Source: Hyphomicrobiales bacterium (GTDB taxonomy: Bacteria; Pseudomonadota; Alphaproteobacteria; Rhizobiales; JACESI01). From it: a stretch of DNA of 64,000 bases. The translations under genes and the position numbers were made by a program. The notes beneath the pieces were generated by a model. That model had not been told where the DNA came from and did not search any database. It worked only from the letters and a program-made list of their open reading frames with translations. The stretch is taken from positions 1 through 64,000 of the forward strand of contig JBDWKL010000046.1 in NCBI GenBank assembly GCA_039973685.1, read 5' to 3'. Below are positions 1 through 9,815 of the stretch, in pieces. Each line of letters opens with the position of its first letter. Within the stretch, counting starts at the first letter, position 1.

Positions 1-3
1 AAT

Positions 4-222
4 TTGGAACTAGACGATAGACAATTAAAGGGCCGTCATCCCACCGTGGTTACGTGTCGTTATCTCATCGACGAAATAGATGGAAGAAAACTACTACAAC
101 TGAATACTTACGGTTCTGAGCAACGTGAAGTTCCTAACAAACTAAGTCAGACCCTACAATTTGATGAACTTGCTGCTAAGCAGCTGTTTAACTTGCTCAA
201 ACGCGAATTTTCGCTCGAATAA
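4..222 (+). CDS. small conserved hypothetical protein, 5' end uncertain
   Basis: This reading frame of 72 residues ends 13 bases before the formate dehydrogenase start, so the two are probably one transcript. It can begin at a TTG three bases into the window, but the true start may lie upstream and outside it; no ribosome binding site can be judged. The protein is soluble, has no signal peptide or membrane segment, and carries the stretches DGRKLLQLNTYG and SQTLQFDELAAKQL, which look like a compact alpha/beta fold. I do not recognise a function. Its position suggests a role linked to the dehydrogenase, or simple co-transcription. Confidence 0.55.
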   Translation: MELDDRQLKGRHPTVVTCRYLIDEIDGRKLLQLNTYGSEQREVPNKLSQTLQFDELAAKQLFNLLKREFSLE

Positions 223-235
223 TTGGACGCTAATC

Positions 236-3037
236 ATGTTGGATACAAACCAAGATAACCGCGTTACCTTCACGCTGAATGGTAAAGAGATTAAAGCCAC
301 CAAAGGCAAAACCATTTGGGAAGTTGCGAAAGCAGATGGCAACACCATCCCACACCTTTGCCATAAAGATGCCAGCGGCTACCGCCCAGACGGCAATTGC
401 CGTGCTTGTATGGTGGAAGTGGAAGGTGAGCGCACGCTTGTGGCGTCCTGTATTCGCCCTGTAGCCGACGGCATGGTTGTGACGACTGACAGCGAGCGGG
501 CTGAGAAATCGCGCAAGATGGTGATGGAGCTATTGCTCGCGGACCAACCAGATCGCGATGTGGCGCATGATAAGTCATCTCATTTTTGGGACATGGCTGA
601 CGTCCAAGACATATCTGAAAGCCGCTTTCCAGCGATTGAAAAAGAATTCGTACCGCTGCTTGATTCAAGCCATGTCGCCATGCGCGTCAATCTTGATGCT
701 TGCATCCAATGTAACCTTTGCACCCGCGCTTGCCGTGAAGTGCAGGTGAATGATGTGATTGGCATGTCCGGCCGAGGCAAGACGTCTGAGATCACCTTCG
801 ATATTCACGACCCGATGGGCTCATCTACCTGTGTTGCCTGTGGCGAATGTGTTCAGGCCTGCCCAACAGGTGCACTGATGGAAGCCAATGTGCTTGATGA
901 CAGTCAAGTAGGTGACAGCGCTGACTTTGACCGCGAGGTGCAATCTGTTTGCCCTTATTGCGGTGTTGGTTGCCAGCTTTCTTTCAAAATCAAAGACGAG
1001 AAAATTGTTCGCGTTGAAGGTGTCGAAGGACCATCAAACGAGAACCGTCTCTGCGTAAAAGGCCGTTTTGGGTTCGATTATGTTGACCACCCTCACCGAC
1101 TAACCAAGCCAATGATCCGCCGTGATGATGCGCCAGAAAAAGGCCTCAACGTTGATCCGAACAATCCGTGGACTCATTTCCGTGAAGCCTCATGGGAAGA
1201 AGCCTTGGATGTTGCAGCAGGCGGTTGGAACAAGCTTAAAGAAACACATGGCGGCGCCTCTATCGCGGGCTTTGGTTCTGCGAAATGTTCGAATGAGGAA
1301 GCTTATCTTTTCCAAAAGCTTATCCGTCAGGCCTTCAAGCATAACAACGTTGACCACTGCACCCGTCTTTGCCACGCCTCTTCTGTGGCCGCTTTGATGG
1401 AGAACGTCGGTTCTGGTGCGGTAACGGCTACTTTCAACGAGATTGAAAATGCAGACGTTGCCATCGTAATTGGTGCGAACCCGACCGAGAACCATCCAGT
1501 TGCGGCGACCTATTTCAAGCAGTTCTCAAAACGTGGCGGCAAGCTGATTGTTATGGACCCTCGCGGCCAAGGCTTGAAGCGTCATGCCTCTCACATGCTA
1601 CAATTCCGCCCCGGTGCGGATGTGGCAATGCTCAACGCGATCATGCATGTGATCGTGGAAGAAAAGCTCTACGACGAACAATATATTCAAGCGTTCACCG
1701 AAAACTGGGACGCAATGAAAGAGCACCTCAAAGGCTTCCCGCCTGAGCGTATGGCTGATCTATGCGGCGTTGAAGCGGATGTGTTGCGCGATGTGGCTCG
1801 CACCTTTGCGAACGCCAAAGCAGGCATGATCTTCTGGGGCATGGGCATTAGCCAGCACATTCACGGCACGGACAATTCTCGTTGCTTAATCTCTCTTGCG
1901 CTGATGTGTGGTCATGTTGGTCGCTCTGGCGCTGGTTTGCACCCATTGCGCGGGCAAAACAACGTGCAAGGCGCATCGGATGCTGGATTGATCCCAATGT
2001 TCTTGCCTGATTACCAGCCTGTCTCGGATGATGGCGTGCGTGCTGCGTTCAACGATATTTGGCAGTCAGAAGATTGGTCAAGCGAACGCGGTCTGACCGT
2101 TGTCGAGATTATGGACGCAGTGCATGAGGGTCATATCAAAGGCATGTATGTGCTGGGCGAAAACCCTGCCATGTCTGATCCAGATGTTGAACACGCGCGT
2201 GATGCATTGGCAGCCCTTGATCATTTGGTTGTTCAAGACATCTTCCTAACGGAAACGGCAAACTATGCTGACGTTATCTTGCCTGCCTCTGCATGGGCTG
2301 AGAAAACGGGTACGGTGACAAACACCAATCGTCAGGTTCAAATGGGCCGTCCTGCAATTGCCCCTCCGGGAGAAGCGCGGGAAGATTGGTCGATCACTGT
2401 TGATCTAGCAAACCGCCTCGGCCTCAACTGGGATTATAAGCACCCAAGCGAAATCTTTGCTGAGATGAAACGCAGCATGAAGTCACTCGACAATATCACT
2501 TGGGATCGGTTGGAGAGCCAAGACGTGGTGACTTACCCGTCGCTTTCGCCAGAAGATCCGGGTCAACCGATTGTGTTTGGTGATGGCTTCCCGCGCCCTG
2601 AAGGCCGTGCACGGTTTACGCCAGCGCAGGTTACATCTCCGGCGGAAGTGCCAGATGATGAGTTCCCGATGATCTTAACCACGGGTCGCCAGTTGGAACA
2701 TTGGCATACTGGCTCAATGACACGCCGCACAATGGTGCTTGATGCTGTGGAACCACAAGCCAACGCCTCACTGCATCCGCGCACCTTGCGTAAGATGGGT
2801 GTTCAACCGGGTGAAATGATCGACATTGAAACCCGTCGTGGTGCTGTGTCTGTTATGGCGCGGGCTGATCGGGCCGTTGCAGAAGACATGGTGTTTATGC
2901 CGTTTGCCTTCGTGGAGGCTGCAGCCAACACACTGACCAATCCGCAGCTTGATCCCTTTGGCAAAATTCCAGAATTCAAATTCTCCGCCTGCCGTGTTGC
3001 GGCAACCAATAGTGGCGATTTAGAAGCCGCTGAGTAA
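236..3037 (+). CDS. fdhF: formate dehydrogenase, alpha (catalytic) subunit, NuoG-like N-terminus
   Basis: Molybdopterin enzyme of 933 residues that oxidises formate to CO2. The ATG at 236 is chosen because it starts the NuoG-like [2Fe-2S] domain (Cys42, 55, 58, 72); an in-frame start at 161 would overlap the preceding gene. Two [4Fe-4S] ferredoxin motifs follow (Cys156/159/162/166 and Cys199/202/205/209). The molybdopterin oxidoreductase domain begins with its own cluster (Cys239, 242, 246, 273). The likely metal ligand is Cys379 in TRLCHAS, so this is a Cys rather than a selenocysteine enzyme. The C-terminal part carries the molydopterin dinucleotide-binding domain. There are no adjacent beta or gamma subunits and no fdhD. 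The electron acceptor is therefore not given by context; a soluble NAD-linked or ferredoxin-type partner encoded elsewhere is possible. Confidence 0.9.
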   Translation: MLDTNQDNRVTFTLNGKEIKATKGKTIWEVAKADGNTIPHLCHKDASGYRPDGNCRACMVEVEGERTLVASCIRPVADGMVVTTDSERAEKSRKMVMELLLADQPDRDVAHDKSSHFWDMADVQDISESRFPAIEKEFVPLLDSSHVAMRVNLDACIQCNLCTRACREVQVNDVIGMSGRGKTSEITFDIHDPMGSSTCVACGECVQACPTGALMEANVLDDSQVGDSADFDREVQSVCPYCGVGCQLSFKIKDEKIVRVEGVEGPSNENRLCVKGRFGFDYVDHPHRLTKPMIRRDDAPEKGLNVDPNNPWTHFREASWEEALDVAAGGWNKLKETHGGASIAGFGSAKCSNEEAYLFQKLIRQAFKHNNVDHCTRLCHASSVAALMENVGSGAVTATFNEIENADVAIVIGANPTENHPVAATYFKQFSKRGGKLIVMDPRGQGLKRHASHMLQFRPGADVAMLNAIMHVIVEEKLYDEQYIQAFTENWDAMKEHLKGFPPERMADLCGVEADVLRDVARTFANAKAGMIFWGMGISQHIHGTDNSRCLISLALMCGHVGRSGAGLHPLRGQNNVQGASDAGLIPMFLPDYQPVSDDGVRAAFNDIWQSEDWSSERGLTVVEIMDAVHEGHIKGMYVLGENPAMSDPDVEHARDALAALDHLVVQDIFLTETANYADVILPASAWAEKTGTVTNTNRQVQMGRPAIAPPGEAREDWSITVDLANRLGLNWDYKHPSEIFAEMKRSMKSLDNITWDRLESQDVVTYPSLSPEDPGQPIVFGDGFPRPEGRARFTPAQVTSPAEVPDDEFPMILTTGRQLEHWHTGSMTRRTMVLDAVEPQANASLHPRTLRKMGVQPGEMIDIETRRGAVSVMARADRAVAEDMVFMPFAFVEAAANTLTNPQLDPFGKIPEFKFSACRVAATNSGDLEAAE

Positions 3038-3070
3038 TAACGCTTCAGCCCTTCTCGATGCTAGAAATAA

Positions 3071-3100
3071 AAAAGCCCCGCAACATGTGCGGGGCTTTTT
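3071..3100. terminator. bidirectional rho-independent terminator
   Basis: The arms AAAAGCCCCGC and GCGGGGCTTTTT flank a seven-base loop. The A-run on one side and T-run on the other let it work in both directions. It lies between the convergent formate dehydrogenase gene and the outer membrane protein gene and probably ends both transcripts. Confidence 0.9.
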
Positions 3101-3120
3101 AATTCAAACTATGTCGTCAA

Positions 3121-3801
3121 CTACCGACCTAAAATCTTATTCCAAAGCGGTGCCGTTTTGATGGAAACGCCAGCACGGATTGTGTGGATGCCACCAAGGT
3201 CAATGGTCACACCGCCCAATCCATTGGGTAGGAAGTCATCACTGCCCAAATCCGAATAAGTGTATTGCACACGCGCTGAAACGTAGTCAGTTAGCGCGGC
3301 TTCAACACCTGCACCCGCTGTCCAACCAAATTGAAATTGACTATCCGAACCGAGGTTGGCTGTACTAAATCGAACATTCCCGTACGCTAACCCGCCCGTG
3401 ACATAAGGTAAAACACCGTCGAAAGCATAACCAACACGACCACGAACAGATGACAAGGTTCTCAAATCAGTCGTTGCTATGCCAATAGAGCTATCGCCGC
3501 TGGTGAAAGAAAAATCATTATCAATACCAAAAACAATATTACCGCTTTGGAAGTTATAACCACCAAATATGCCGCCATGAACGCCGTCTAAATCAGAACC
3601 ATCAAGGAACAAAAATGGGGCGGCGGCTGGCGTAGATCCTGTTACATTAGAACCGAAAACTCCACCACCTTGGATACCAAAATAAGAACCACGCCAGTCG
3701 TGCGTTGGCTCTGCAACTGGAGTTGGTTCGATGTCAGCTGCTTGCACGCCTACACCTGCCAGCATGGTTGCTGCGAGGGCTAGTGAAATGATATATTTCA
3801 T
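3121..3801 (-). CDS. outer membrane beta-barrel protein, Omp25/Omp31-like
   Basis: A 226-residue protein with a clear signal peptide (cleavage after VGVQA near residue 21). A glycine- and aromatic-rich barrel of alternating strands follows, with motifs such as WRGSYFGIQGGGVFG and SSVRGRVGYAFDG typical of the OmpA-like/Omp25 family. The C-terminus ends with a hydrophobic strand pattern. Members of this family are abundant outer membrane proteins of Hyphomicrobiales, thought to act in envelope stability or as small pores. The gene stands alone, facing formate dehydrogenase across a shared terminator, with its own upstream region of about 170 bases. The exact substrate or role cannot be told from the sequence. 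Confidence 0.8.
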   Translation of the reverse strand: MKYIISLALAATMLAGVGVQAADIEPTPVAEPTHDWRGSYFGIQGGGVFGSNVTGSTPAAAPFLFLDGSDLDGVHGGIFGGYNFQSGNIVFGIDNDFSFTSGDSSIGIATTDLRTLSSVRGRVGYAFDGVLPYVTGGLAYGNVRFSTANLGSDSQFQFGWTAGAGVEAALTDYVSARVQYTYSDLGSDDFLPNGLGGVTIDLGGIHTIRAGVSIKTAPLWNKILGR

Positions 3802-3922
3802 GGATTAGTCCTGTTTTCCAAATCGAATCTCAGTGATTGCGGAACAGACGCCTATTCATATCAAAATACAACTCAATTCCCACAGGTGCGTGGAGTTCAA
3901 GAAATTTTGTGACCCAAACAGC

Positions 3923-3951
3923 ACAAAAGCCCGACAAGATCGGGCTTTTGT
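3923..3951. terminator. rho-independent terminator after pntB
   Basis: A perfect 12-base inverted repeat (ACAAAAGCCCGA / TCGGGCTTTTGT) with a five-base loop lies 19 bases beyond the pntB stop on the minus strand. T-rich flanks on both sides suggest it works mainly for the pntAB transcript. Confidence 0.85.
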
Positions 3952-3970
3952 TTGTTGAAACTGCGATTAA

Positions 3971-5404
3971 TCAGCTAATTTTTTGAAGCAATGCATCAAC
4001 GGATGCTTTTGCATCACCGTAGAACATACGTGTGTTTTCTTTGAAGAATAGTGGGTTTTCGATGCCAGAATAACCAGCACCCTGCCCGCGTTTTGAGACA
4101 AACACTTGCTTAGCTTTCCAAACTTCTAATACTGGCATGCCAGCAATTGGGGAGTTTGGATCATCTTGAGCTGCTGGGTTTACGATGTCATTTGAACCAA
4201 CAACGATCACCACGTCTGTGTCCGGTAGATCATCATTGATCTCATCCATCTCCAATACGATGTCGTATGGCACTTTTGCTTCTGCAAGCAGAACATTCAT
4301 GTGGCCTGGCAAACGACCAGCAACGGGATGAATTGCAAAGCGTACATTTTTACCCGCAGCGCGAAGGCGCTTCGTCAACTCAGAGACAGATTGCTGCGCC
4401 TGAGCAACGGCCATGCCGTAGCCGGGCACGATCACAACGCTATCAGCTTCTTCCAAAGCCGTTGCAACGCCGTCGGCATCGATTGCAACCTGTTCGCCCT
4501 CAATCTCCATGGCTGGGCCTGATGAACCACCAAAGCCGCCCAATATAACGGAGACGAAGGATCGGTTCATCGCCTTACACATGATGTATGAAAGGATCGC
4601 GCCAGAAGAACCGACCAGCGCACCAACCACGATCAAGAGATCGTTGCCAAGTGAGAAACCAATCGCGGCAGCGGCCCAACCTGAATAGGAATTCAGCATA
4701 GACACAACAACAGGCATATCAGCGCCACCAATACCCATGATGAGGTGATAACCAATGAAGAGCGCGAAGATGGTGAGCAGGATCAATGTCCAGCTGCCTG
4801 AGCCATTAAGGTACATTAGCATCATGATGACCGACAGTGCCGCAGCACCCGCATTGAGCATGTGACCACCCGGCAATTGGTTCGCGCCAGAATCAACCCG
4901 ACCAGCCAACTTGCCATAAGCAATCAGCGAGCCTGTGAAGGTTACCGCACCAATCCACACACCGAGAACAAGCTCGATACGTAGAATACCAATTTCAACG
5001 GCTGACTTCTTTGAGACAAGTTCTGCAAAAGTACCTGTTATCGCATCCCCGCCTTGTTGTGCTGCTTGCACACCAAGAATGGTAAGATCAGCATTAAAGC
5101 CAACAATGACAGCAGCTAAACCAACGAGCGAGTGCATGATAGCCACCAGCTCTGGCATTTGTGTCATTTGCACTTTGGTCGCCAGTTGATAACCAACGGC
5201 TGCACCAAGCGCTATAAGCACCAGCGACGCACCCCAAAGGCCACTACCCGGCCCCATAAGAGTTGCAAGCACGGCAATTGTCATACCCGCAATACCGTAC
5301 CATACCGCACGTTTTGCGCTTTCTTGATCGCTCAACCCACCCAATGAGAGGATGAAGAGAACGGCCGCAACAACATATGCTGCAATTGTAAATCCGAAAT
5401 CCAT
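3971..5404 (-). CDS. pntB: NAD(P) transhydrogenase, beta subunit
   Basis: Integral membrane subunit, 477 residues, of the proton-translocating transhydrogenase, which uses the proton gradient to reduce NADP+ with NADH. The N-terminal half has about nine hydrophobic helices. The C-terminal soluble domain III binds NADP(H) and shows [14 protein letters not shown] and the region around [16 protein letters not shown]. The start is supported by AAGGAGC about nine bases upstream on the minus strand. It lies 13 bases downstream of pntA, so the two are one operon ending at the hairpin just beyond the gene. Confidence 0.95.
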   Translation of the reverse strand: MDFGFTIAAYVVAAVLFILSLGGLSDQESAKRAVWYGIAGMTIAVLATLMGPGSGLWGASLVLIALGAAVGYQLATKVQMTQMPELVAIMHSLVGLAAVIVGFNADLTILGVQAAQQGGDAITGTFAELVSKKSAVEIGILRIELVLGVWIGAVTFTGSLIAYGKLAGRVDSGANQLPGGHMLNAGAAALSVIMMLMYLNGSGSWTLILLTIFALFIGYHLIMGIGGADMPVVVSMLNSYSGWAAAAIGFSLGNDLLIVVGALVGSSGAILSYIMCKAMNRSFVSVILGGFGGSSGPAMEIEGEQVAIDADGVATALEEADSVVIVPGYGMAVAQAQQSVSELTKRLRAAGKNVRFAIHPVAGRLPGHMNVLLAEAKVPYDIVLEMDEINDDLPDTDVVIVVGSNDIVNPAAQDDPNSPIAGMPVLEVWKAKQVFVSKRGQGAGYSGIENPLFFKENTRMFYGDAKASVDALLQKIS

Positions 5405-5417
5405 GACGCTATGCTCC

Positions 5418-6989
5418 TTATGACTTTTGGAACATGGCGAGCATGCGCCGTGTTACGAGGAAACCGCCGAAGATATTCACGGAAGCCATGAATATCCCTG
5501 CTGCGGACAAAATAGTAATCAGCCAAGAACTCGACCCAAGCTGGATCAGCGCACCAAGGATGATGATGGATGAAATCGCGTTCGTCACCGCCATAAGGGG
5601 GGTGTGCAGGCTGTGCGCGACATTCCAAATAACTTGGAAGCCGATAAAGACTGACAATACGAATACGATGAAGTGCTGCATAAAGCTTGCAGGAGCCACG
5701 AGGCCCATCAGCAAAAGGGCCGCTGCAGAAACACCAATCAGTGTAACTTGGTTTCTGGTCTGCTTTTTAAAGGCTGCCTCTTCTTCAGCTTTAATTTCTT
5801 CAGCTGTCTTTTCCGGTGCCTTAGGCTTTTGCGCTGCAATCGCCTGAACTTTTGGCGGCGGCGGTGGGAAGGTAATCTCACCAGCGTGCGTTACTGTTGC
5901 ACCACGGATCACATCATCTTCCATGTTGATGTTTGGAACGCCGTCTTTTTCTGGCGTTAAATCATCCATCATATGGCGAATGTTGGTGGAATAAAGCATT
6001 GATGACTGCGCGGACATTTGGCTTGGGAAATCTGTGTAACCAATAACGGTAACGCCGCCTTTAGTTTCGATTTTCTCATCCATGACAGTGTAATCACAGT
6101 TGCCGCCACGTTCGGCTGCAAGGTCGACCACAACTGAACCCGGCTTCATGGCATCAACCATGTCTGCAAGCCACAATTTCGGCGCATCGCGTCCTGGTAT
6201 CAGCGCTGTTGTTATGACGATATCAACGTCAGGCGCTTGCTCGCGGAAGAGTTCTAGCTGCTTCTCGCGGAACTCTGGTGACGACGGCGGGGCATAACCA
6301 CCCGTTGCAGCGCCATCTACCTGTGTATCAGTGAAATCGAGGAACAGAAATTCTGCGCCCATTGATTCAATTTGTTCGGCCACTTCAGGGCGCACATCAA
6401 AGGCGCGAACGATTGCGCCCATGCTTTGTGCTGCACCAATCGCTGCAAGACCAGCAACACCAGCACCCACGACCAAGATTTTAGCGGGTGGTACTTTACC
6501 AGCGGCTGTAATTTGACCCGTGAAGAAACGACCGAAGTTGTTACCAGCTTCAATAACTGAGCGGTAACCTGCGATGTTTGCCATCGAAGACAACGCATCC
6601 ATTTTTTGGGCCCGAGAAATACGCGGCACCATGTCCATTGCAAGACAAGTCACGTTTTTCTTCTTGAGCGCTTTAAGAAGCTTCTCGTTTTGGGCAGGCC
6701 AAATGAACGAGATGAGCGTTTGCCCCTCTTGCACGCGCTTGAGCTCAGTTGCCCCTTCAGGCGCGCGAACTTTCACAATAATTTCGCAAGCTTTCCAAAG
6801 GGCTGCAGCGGTTTTGATAACCTCAACGCCGGCCTCTTTGTAATCTGCGTCTGAGAAACGTGCGCCTGCTCCAGCACCACTTTCAACGGCAACTTCATAG
6901 CCAAGCTTTTGCAATTGCAAAGCGCTTTGAGGACTTAAAGCGACCCGCGCCTCACCCTCAAATATTTCTTTGGGACAACCAATTTTCAT
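5418..6989 (-). CDS. pntA: NAD(P) transhydrogenase, alpha subunit (fused form)
   Basis: A 523-residue alpha subunit combining the soluble NAD(H)-binding domain I (Rossmann motif [16 protein letters not shown]) and a C-terminal membrane domain of about four helices. A proline- and lysine-rich linker ([21 protein letters not shown]) joins them. Many alphaproteobacteria split this subunit into two genes; here it is one polypeptide as in enteric bacteria. I chose the ATG at 6989 ([10 protein letters not shown]), which matches the conserved family N-terminus; an in-frame start 57 bases upstream would add an unlikely basic tail. It is the first gene of pntAB. Confidence 0.93.
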   Translation of the reverse strand: MKIGCPKEIFEGEARVALSPQSALQLQKLGYEVAVESGAGAGARFSDADYKEAGVEVIKTAAALWKACEIIVKVRAPEGATELKRVQEGQTLISFIWPAQNEKLLKALKKKNVTCLAMDMVPRISRAQKMDALSSMANIAGYRSVIEAGNNFGRFFTGQITAAGKVPPAKILVVGAGVAGLAAIGAAQSMGAIVRAFDVRPEVAEQIESMGAEFLFLDFTDTQVDGAATGGYAPPSSPEFREKQLELFREQAPDVDIVITTALIPGRDAPKLWLADMVDAMKPGSVVVDLAAERGGNCDYTVMDEKIETKGGVTVIGYTDFPSQMSAQSSMLYSTNIRHMMDDLTPEKDGVPNINMEDDVIRGATVTHAGEITFPPPPPKVQAIAAQKPKAPEKTAEEIKAEEEAAFKKQTRNQVTLIGVSAAALLLMGLVAPASFMQHFIVFVLSVFIGFQVIWNVAHSLHTPLMAVTNAISSIIILGALIQLGSSSWLITILSAAGIFMASVNIFGGFLVTRRMLAMFQKS

Positions 6990-7090
6990 TAAGTGTTTCC
7001 ATTCAAAATTATTCTTAACGCGGCATCTCAACAAAATGCGCCGCAAATAACAGCCAGTAACAGTTACACCATCATTGAATCAAAAATTCA

Positions 7091-7148
7091 ACTTTCGTCT
7101 AACTTAAATCTGGCAGGTTCTCTGTTTAGGCAAGCAAAAGACGAAAGT
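7091..7148. promoter_or_regulatory. spaced inverted repeat upstream of pntAB
   Basis: A nine-base inverted repeat (ACTTTCGTC at 7091-7099, GACGAAAGT at 7140-7148) lies in the 214-base gap between pntA and the ArsC-like gene. Beside it, at 7075-7091, is a second repeat, TTGAAT-N5-ATTCAA. Either could be an operator for pntAB or leader structure. No matching known motif is claimed. Confidence 0.25.
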
Positions 7149-7203
7149 CCAGCCGCAGCTAACTGAAAAATGACGTTTTTATGGTATTTTTTTTACTGCC
7201 AAA

Positions 7204-7539
7204 CTAAATAGGCGTTTTGCTCGACCAACCAATATGGATTGCATTGGGCGTTTTGACGACAGGTCGCTTAATAAGCGTTGGATGGTCTGAAAGCAATTTA
7301 ACTAAACCCGCTTCGCCCTCATAACTGCGGTCACCTTCTGACAGGCCACGCCACGTTGTAGAACGCGTGTTTAGAATTTTGTCAGGCGTGGTTGAAGCAA
7401 CCCATTCGCTTAAAACGGCTGATGAAGGCGTGTCTTCTCGAATATCAATAAATGACACGTCTTTGCCCTGCGCCTTTAGTTCTTTTAAAGCAGCACGGCA
7501 TTTGTCGCAGTTTTTCAAACCATAAAGTTCGATCGTCAT
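7204..7539 (-). CDS. ArsC/Spx/MgsR-family thioredoxin-fold protein
   Basis: A 111-residue protein of the arsenate-reductase-like family. The N-terminus MTIELYGLKNCDKCRAAL has the beta-alpha start of the fold with a CxxC in place of the single Cys of classical ArsC. The later LNTRSTTWRGL and LIKRPVV match the family's conserved Arg and Pro positions. It resembles the YffB branch, whose substrate is uncertain, more than true arsenate reductases; no ars genes are nearby. It starts 14 bases after the stop of the quinone oxidoreductase gene on the same strand, so the two probably form an operon. Confidence 0.75.
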   Translation of the reverse strand: MTIELYGLKNCDKCRAALKELKAQGKDVSFIDIREDTPSSAVLSEWVASTTPDKILNTRSTTWRGLSEGDRSYEGEAGLVKLLSDHPTLIKRPVVKTPNAIHIGWSSKTPI

Positions 7540-7553
7540 CTTCGGTATTACCT

Positions 7554-8534
7554 TTATGGAATAAGAACTGTTGTGCCTGTTGTTTGGCGACCTTCAAGTG
7601 CTTCATGGGCCGCGACCGCATCCCGCAAATCAAATTGCTGATTGATCGATATATCGACATGCCCTTGACCGACAACATCAAACAAATCTTTCGCCATTGC
7701 TTCCAAATCTTCGCGCTTGGCGGTGTAGTTGAATAATGTTGGACGCGTTGCAAACAACGAGCCTTTTTGCGCAAGCGATGCGAGGTTGAAATCGGTGATC
7801 GGTCCGGACGATTGGCCGAATGATACCCACGTACCCAAGGGCTTCAAACAATCGAGTGATCCCGGATGCGTATCCTTACCAACGGAATCGTAGACAACAT
7901 CTGCGCCATTGCCATCAGTAATTTCAGCAACCTTGGCGACAAAATCCTCATCACGGTACAAAATTGTGTGGTCGCACCCATTGGCTTTTGCAAGAGCTGC
8001 TTTTTCTTCAGAGCCGACGGTGCCAATAACCTTGGCACCCAAATGCTGAGCCCATTGGCAAACGATAAGCCCGACACCACCAGCGGCGGCATGAATAAGA
8101 ATGGTGTCGCCTGCTTTGACATCATAAGTACGGCGCAACAAATATTGAGCCGTTAAGCCCTTAAGCATCATGGCAGCGGCTGTTTTGTCGTCTACAGAAT
8201 CTGGAATACTAACAAGCTTATCGACAGGCACCACACGGTCGGTGGTGTAGGCACCAAGTGGCAAAACGTAAGCAACACGGTCGCCTATTTCCAAATTGGT
8301 AACGCCTGCACCGATCATCTCAACGACACCCGCAGCCTCAGCGCCTGGCGTGAACGGCAATCCACCAGCCGCTGGATAAAGCCCTGAACGGAAATAAGTG
8401 TCGATGAAATTCACACCAATGGCCGTGTGACGCACCAAAACTTCACCGGAGCCAGGTGTTTGCGTGTCTGTCGTTTCAAATTTCATCACATCTGGCCCGC
8501 CTGTTTCGCGAACGATCATCGAATTTGTCATCAA
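7554..8534 (-). CDS. NADPH:quinone oxidoreductase (zinc-free MDR family)
   Basis: A 326-residue medium-chain reductase of the QOR/zeta-crystallin type. The N-terminal GroES-like domain contains FIDTYFRSGLYP, followed by the nucleotide-binding domain with HAAAGGVGLIVCQWAQ, the usual AxxGGVG dinucleotide motif. Cysteine and histidine ligands for zinc are absent, as expected for this branch. It probably reduces quinones or enone electrophiles with NADPH in the cytoplasm. Two closely spaced Met codons allow starts at 8534 or 8531. It is upstream of, and probably transcribed with, the ArsC-like gene, which fits a redox or electrophile stress role, though that link is inference. Confidence 0.85.
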   Translation of the reverse strand: MMTNSMIVRETGGPDVMKFETTDTQTPGSGEVLVRHTAIGVNFIDTYFRSGLYPAAGGLPFTPGAEAAGVVEMIGAGVTNLEIGDRVAYVLPLGAYTTDRVVPVDKLVSIPDSVDDKTAAAMMLKGLTAQYLLRRTYDVKAGDTILIHAAAGGVGLIVCQWAQHLGAKVIGTVGSEEKAALAKANGCDHTILYRDEDFVAKVAEITDGNGADVVYDSVGKDTHPGSLDCLKPLGTWVSFGQSSGPITDFNLASLAQKGSLFATRPTLFNYTAKREDLEAMAKDLFDVVGQGHVDISINQQFDLRDAVAAHEALEGRQTTGTTVLIP

Positions 8535-8648
8535 TTATGCCTTCCGTAATGAGAACTTATCTAAATACTCTATTTGGTTTTGTGGTAATATGTTAGAGCC
8601 TGTTCCGCAATTAAAATAACCCACTACACCCGATAAAGAGGACCAATC

Positions 8649-9815
8649 TTGGCAGACGCCGTTATAAAAGCAAATGTAGTCGTGGTTGGCGCTGGTCCGC
8701 TTGGTTTAATGGCGGCTCTTGCGCTTGCGAAATCATCAAACAGCATTGTCCTCATCGGCCCCAAAGCACCCGTAGATGGCCGCACAACGGCGATCTTGAA
8801 TGAAGGTGTCTCTTTTTTGGAGCAAATCGGCGTATGGGACGCCCTCCAAACTCAAACGGCGCCCTTGCGTATTATGCGGTTGGTTGATGGAACAAACCGC
8901 CTCATCCGCGCACCTGAAGCAAGCTTTGATGCCAATGAATTAGACCTGCCAGCTTTTGGCTATAACGTCAAAAACAACGACCTGCTTACCGTCCTCCAAA
9001 ATGCGATCAACGAAAACGCCAATATCAAATGGTACGAAAACCTAGTTGAAGAGTGCACATTAGATGAGGCCCCTCACCTAACTTTAGACAATGGCACGCG
9101 TGTCGAAGGCTCGCTCATTGTCGCAGCTGACGGTCGAGGCTCCAGACTTCGCGATGCGGCAGGTATCGAAACCAAGACATGGCAATATCCACAAACAGCC
9201 TTGGTAATGAACCTGAGGCACACCCGCGACCATCAAAACGCTTCGACTGAGTTCCACACAGAAACTGGCCCTTTTACGCTGGTGCCATTGCCAGGCAAGC
9301 AATCAAGTCTTGTTTGGGTTGAAACACCAGAAAAAGCGGCTGAGCTTAAAACCTTGCCCCTCGAAGAATTGAGCGCGCTTGTATCCGAAAAATCCCATCA
9401 CCTACTTGGGGACGTGACCGTTCAAAACAAACCGATGGCCTATCCCTTATCTGGCCTAACGGCATTAGAATACGGACGAAACAAAGTCGTCTTAATTGGA
9501 GAAAGCGCGCATGTCTTCCCGCCCATTGGGGCACAGGGCATGAACCTTGGTATTCGTGACATCAAAGTTGTGAGTGAATTGTTGGAAGGACAAACAATCA
9601 ATAACGCAGGTGAAGTTGACGCCCTTGTCGATCAGTATTCTGCGAAGCGTAAAATTGATATTTCTGTTCGAACCCGCGCGGTAGATGCATTGAACCGATC
9701 TTTGCTAACCGACTTATTGCCCGTGCATCTTGGGCGTGGTCTTGGTCTTTATGCTCTTAATAAAATCCCGTCTGCGCGCAAGTTCGTTATGCGTCAGGGC
9801 CTTGGTGCTCGTTGA
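8649..9815 (+). CDS. UbiH/UbiF/Coq6-type FAD-dependent hydroxylase
   Basis: A 388-residue flavoprotein monooxygenase of the ubiquinone-hydroxylase family. The FAD dinucleotide fold is at the N-terminus (VVGAGPLGLMAALAL), the ring-proximal motif is AADGRGSRLRDAAG, and the late FAD motif is GESAHVFPPIGAQGMNLGIRD. Such enzymes insert ring hydroxyl groups in ubiquinone synthesis; which position cannot be told from sequence. The start is a TTG preceded by AGAGGA at good spacing. The stop overlaps the TTG start of the acyltransferase gene, so translation is probably coupled. Confidence 0.85.
   Translation: MADAVIKANVVVVGAGPLGLMAALALAKSSNSIVLIGPKAPVDGRTTAILNEGVSFLEQIGVWDALQTQTAPLRIMRLVDGTNRLIRAPEASFDANELDLPAFGYNVKNNDLLTVLQNAINENANIKWYENLVEECTLDEAPHLTLDNGTRVEGSLIVAADGRGSRLRDAAGIETKTWQYPQTALVMNLRHTRDHQNASTEFHTETGPFTLVPLPGKQSSLVWVETPEKAAELKTLPLEELSALVSEKSHHLLGDVTVQNKPMAYPLSGLTALEYGRNKVVLIGESAHVFPPIGAQGMNLGIRDIKVVSELLEGQTINNAGEVDALVDQYSAKRKIDISVRTRAVDALNRSLLTDLLPVHLGRGLGLYALNKIPSARKFVMRQGLGAR

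Noticed and set aside
161-235. Upstream in-frame extension of formate dehydrogenase
   Set aside because: It overlaps the preceding gene and is not part of the conserved NuoG-like N-terminus; the ATG at 236 fits better.
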